In this document: in pieces, positions 14,363-16,312 of the stretch
Layout: each line of letters opens with the position of its first letter
Numbering within the stretch: the first letter of the stretch is position 1
Assembly: GCA_964457935.1 (NCBI GenBank)
Contig: CAYWFC010000022.1
Span: 1-16,312 of the forward strand
Length of the DNA: 16,312 nucleotides
Reading direction: 5' to 3'
DNA from: STF1-107 sp964457935
GTDB lineage: Bacteria > Bacillota > Clostridia > Christensenellales > UBA1242
The notes under the pieces: model-generated
What the model was told of the DNA's origin: nothing
Seen by the model: the letters and a program-made list of their open reading frames with translations, nothing else
Databases searched by the model: none
Position numbers and translations under genes: made by a program

Positions 14363-14427
14363 CATCTAGAAAAACAATAAATTCACTCCACCAGTATCAG
14401 CACTGCATTGTTCACTCCACCAGCCAT
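14363..14427 (-). repeat. Diverged copies of the first TauE gene's 3' end
   Basis: Minus strand: the gene end GCTGATATTGGTC...GTGAATTTGC..TTTTTCTAAATG recurs 62 bp downstream as GCTGATACTGGTG...GTGAATTTATTGTTTTTCTAGATG, with a 4-nt gap. A shorter piece GGTGGAGTGAACAAT lies between, 29 bp away. The copies lie between the two TauE genes and include the stop-codon region. Confidence 0.85.
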
Positions 14428-14790
14428 TTAGAAAAATAGCAAATTCACGCCCGCGACCAATATCAGCACAGCGAACACTATCTTCAGCACGCCGTTGTTT
14501 ATTTTCTTTAGTAGGCACGCGCCCAGCGCCCCACCGCCTATCACGCCGAGTATGACAGGCCACCCAGCGCCGAACTTGACAGAATTTCTCGTTATATAAA
14601 TAATCGAACTGGCAATACTTATAGGTAGTATTACGAATATCGCCGTAGCGTGCGACTTTTTCTGTGGCATATGAAAAAATTTTTCTAATACAGGCACTAC
14701 TATCATGCCTCCGCCACCACCAAAAAAGCCGTTAATCAGCCCGATTAACGCCCCGATAAGTATCACCCAACGCATTTTTAACTGTTTCAC
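14428..14790 (-). CDS. Half-size TauE/SafE family permease (first gene of pair)
   Basis: A 120-aa membrane protein, or 115 aa if it starts at the ATG at 14775. The glycine-rich signature GFFGGGGGMIVVPVL matches its neighbour's GMGMGGGTLLIPIL. It also shares HATAIFVILPIS, the kind of phrase seen at the same place in TauE proteins. From the ATG at 14775 (MRWVILIGALIG) the ends of the two paralogues line up, whereas a GTG at 14790 gives five more residues with basic charge. Neither start has a ribosome site, so the start is uncertain. With the following gene it makes a split TauE/SafE transporter. The 3' end is repeated downstream. An inverted repeat precedes the gene. Confidence 0.87.
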   Translation of the reverse strand: MKQLKMRWVILIGALIGLINGFFGGGGGMIVVPVLEKFFHMPQKKSHATAIFVILPISIASSIIYITRNSVKFGAGWPVILGVIGGGALGACLLKKINNGVLKIVFAVLILVAGVNLLFF

Positions 14791-14798
14791 ATAAATTA

Positions 14799-14817
14799 TT
14801 GTGAACTTTTATCACAA
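14799..14817. promoter_or_regulatory. TTGTGA/TCACAA inverted repeat, possible operator
   Basis: TTGTGA at 14799-14804 and TCACAA at 14812-14817, with a 7-nt gap, lie between the divergent TauE and surface-protein genes and just ahead of the latter's -35. The form suits a dimeric regulator, but the regulator is unknown and chance is possible. Confidence 0.45.
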
Positions 14818-14823
14818 AATTAT

Positions 14824-14852
14824 TTGCCAAAATTAAATATTTGTAGTACAAT
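14824..14852 (+). promoter_or_regulatory. Promoter of surface protein gene
   Basis: TTGCCA (14824-14829), 17 bp, TACAAT (14847-14852), then a leader of about 40 nt ending in AAGAGG before ATG at 14893. The -35 and the bases after it resemble the rpiB promoter (TTTGCCAAAAT in both), but this gene keeps a leader. Confidence 0.8.
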
Positions 14853-14892
14853 CTATATGTTAATTTTTACAATATATATTAAGAGGAAATTT

Positions 14893-16312
14893 ATGACTAA
14901 GAAAATTACATTAAAAAATAGAATAGTATTTTGTGCCTTGATCATCGCTATGGTGTTTAGCGCATGCATAGGGCTGACAGATATATTCACTATTCGCACC
15001 ACACTAGCCTCGAGCAGTGCTAGCATCCAGAATGGCGATTTCAGCTCGAATACACAGAGCACTTACCCGTTCGCGCCTAATGGCTGGACAGCCAGTGGCG
15101 ACATCGGCTCTCTGTCAGTGAATGCAGGCGTCATCAGCACAGACACCACCGCCTACAATAACAATCAGACTGACCTAGAGTTGGACGGCATTGCCAATCC
15201 AGACAAAGTAGGCACAGATGACTACATCCTTATGCTAAATGCTAAAGGGTCATCTTTTGGCTATACTTCTAGCGACATCACTATTGCGCAAAACGAACAC
15301 TACCACATCACAGTGAATGTATGGAGTCAGGACTACATCGCATCTATGTACCTGTCATCTAGCGCAGACAGCGCCATCAATAGCGCCAAGATAGAGAATG
15401 TCAATACTAACGGCACTTGGGCTAAGTACGACTTCTACGTATCAGGCTACAATTACAAAGACATCACTATCAACCTCGGTCTGTACGTGGGTCGCAATCC
15501 ATCCGTATCAGCCAACGGCGTAGTTTTCTATGACACCATATCTATCGCTAATATCTCTGACCAAGACTTGCACACTCAGGTAGCCAGCCTTGGCAATAGC
15601 GACAAATATTACTACGTAGACTTGTCTAGCGAGAATGTGCTCACCACATACGACTTCGCAGACCAGCCATTTGCAGTAGATGAGCATAGCGATGTTTTGG
15701 CTAACAATCCACAATACACCACTTACACATACGCCAATATGACAGCGAATAGCATCACATTCCCTAATGGCTCTACTCGCTCTAGCGCTGGCACAGACCT
15801 GACGTATGGCAATTCTACTTCACTCGCAGTATTGAATGAGAAAGAGAGCGCAGTGTGCTTCTCTAGCCCAGAATACACTCTCCTACCTAATAGAGTGTAC
15901 AAATTCAATATCCGCGTCAAAGTCGCATCTATCTCATCAGGTAGCGCATTTGTCGCAGTGAAGGAAAAGGATGCTACAGATTTCTTGACATCTGTCAAAT
16001 TATCTTCTATTACATCAAATACCACTGCCAATGGCTACAAAGACGTGTGCATTTACGTTCGTTCCGCTGACCAAGACACTACCACAGTGACCTTGCACAT
16101 CGGCTTGGGCGACAGCACATTGGCAAAAGGCGAAGTATATTTCACCAATTACTCTATCAGCCTAGTGCCTTACACTACTTACTCCAATGCTAGCGCTGGC
16201 AGTTATGTAGGCAAGGCTAGCCTCACTACATCGAATGACTTCTCTAGCGTGAGCAATCCACTTTTCAATAACACCACTTACGAAGGCGCAGACACAGCAG
16301 TCTACCCTAGCC
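14893..16312 (+). CDS. Large secreted surface protein, 5' part (beta-sandwich modules)
   Basis: Open to the window end (at least 473 residues). A ribosome site AAGAGG precedes the ATG. The signal peptide has KKITLKNR, then a hydrophobic core (about 11-28) and likely cleavage after TTLA (about 39). The mature part is rich in S, T, N and D with few lysines, as in cell-wall or secreted proteins. It has at least two beta-sandwich-like modules. The first opens QNGDFSSNTQSTYPFAPNGW and has HITVNVWSQ and YDFYVSGYN. The second has YKFNIRVKVAS and DVCIYVRSAD. Both end in a phrase on lighter contacts (TISIANIS, NYSISLVPY). The layout resembles CBM4/9-type carbohydrate-binding repeats. I infer sugar or mucin binding, not proven. 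A third module may begin near NDFSSVSNPLFNN. Confidence 0.85.
   Translation, partial: MTKKITLKNRIVFCALIIAMVFSACIGLTDIFTIRTTLASSSASIQNGDFSSNTQSTYPFAPNGWTASGDIGSLSVNAGVISTDTTAYNNNQTDLELDGIANPDKVGTDDYILMLNAKGSSFGYTSSDITIAQNEHYHITVNVWSQDYIASMYLSSSADSAINSAKIENVNTNGTWAKYDFYVSGYNYKDITINLGLYVGRNPSVSANGVVFYDTISIANISDQDLHTQVASLGNSDKYYYVDLSSENVLTTYDFADQPFAVDEHSDVLANNPQYTTYTYANMTANSITFPNGSTRSSAGTDLTYGNSTSLAVLNEKESAVCFSSPEYTLLPNRVYKFNIRVKVASISSGSAFVAVKEKDATDFLTSVKLSSITSNTTANGYKDVCIYVRSADQDTTTVTLHIGLGDSTLAKGEVYFTNYSISLVPYTTYSNASAGSYVGKASLTTSNDFSSVSNPLFNNTTYEGADTAVYPS

Overview
The window looks like a chromosomal segment of a low-to-moderate GC member of the Firmicutes/Bacillota, most likely an anaerobic, gut-type Clostridia relative. 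This rests on a PdaB-type spore polysaccharide deacetylase, a SPOR-domain membrane protein, a two-OB-fold SSB-like protein of the kind seen in Clostridia, a Firmicutes-type LexA/DinR (SOS) box, and sigma-A promoters (TTGNNN, 17 bp, TATNNT). Genus cannot be told from sequence reading alone. Isoleucine ATA and leucine CTA codons are common even in groEL, and CTAG is not depleted, which is unusual.

Left part (1-3600), phage-like. On the minus strand lie an HTH regulator with an excellent promoter, a large terminase, a helical 104-aa protein, a four-cysteine 70-aa protein and the start of another ORF. Spacing is tight or overlapping, as in a prophage packaging module. The module is interrupted by a plus-strand gene for a secreted or membrane-anchored SH3-like protein with its own promoter (a moron-like layout). 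It carries a seven-unit 23-bp tandem repeat in front of the terminase and a perfect SOS box upstream of the regulator.

Middle part (3600-11500), mostly housekeeping. Minus strand: SSB-like protein, PdaB-like deacetylase, mnmA (tRNA 2-thiouridylase), a zinc-ribbon/TM2 membrane protein coupled to mnmA, a membrane-anchored metzincin protease, and groES-groEL. Plus strand: rpiB and a PepSY-like lipoprotein. Terminators separate mnmA/pdaB, rpiB/lipoprotein and lipoprotein/protease.

Right part (11500-16312), envelope and transport. Plus strand: a SPOR-domain protein behind a 42-bp tandem array, an MFS-type transporter, and the 5' part of a large secreted surface protein built of beta-sandwich-like modules. 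Minus strand: two half-size TauE/SafE permeases, which together would make one full-size transporter.

Two recurring features stand out. First, tandem repeats sit at gene boundaries: the 3' ends of the SSB-like, metzincin and second TauE genes, stop codon included, are repeated just downstream in diverged copies, while the terminase and SPOR genes carry tandem arrays at their 5' ends. Second, several genes (SH3, TM2, rpiB, probably MFS) have a -10 box only 6-9 nt before ATG and no Shine-Dalgarno, which predicts leaderless mRNAs, whereas operon-internal genes have clear SD sequences.
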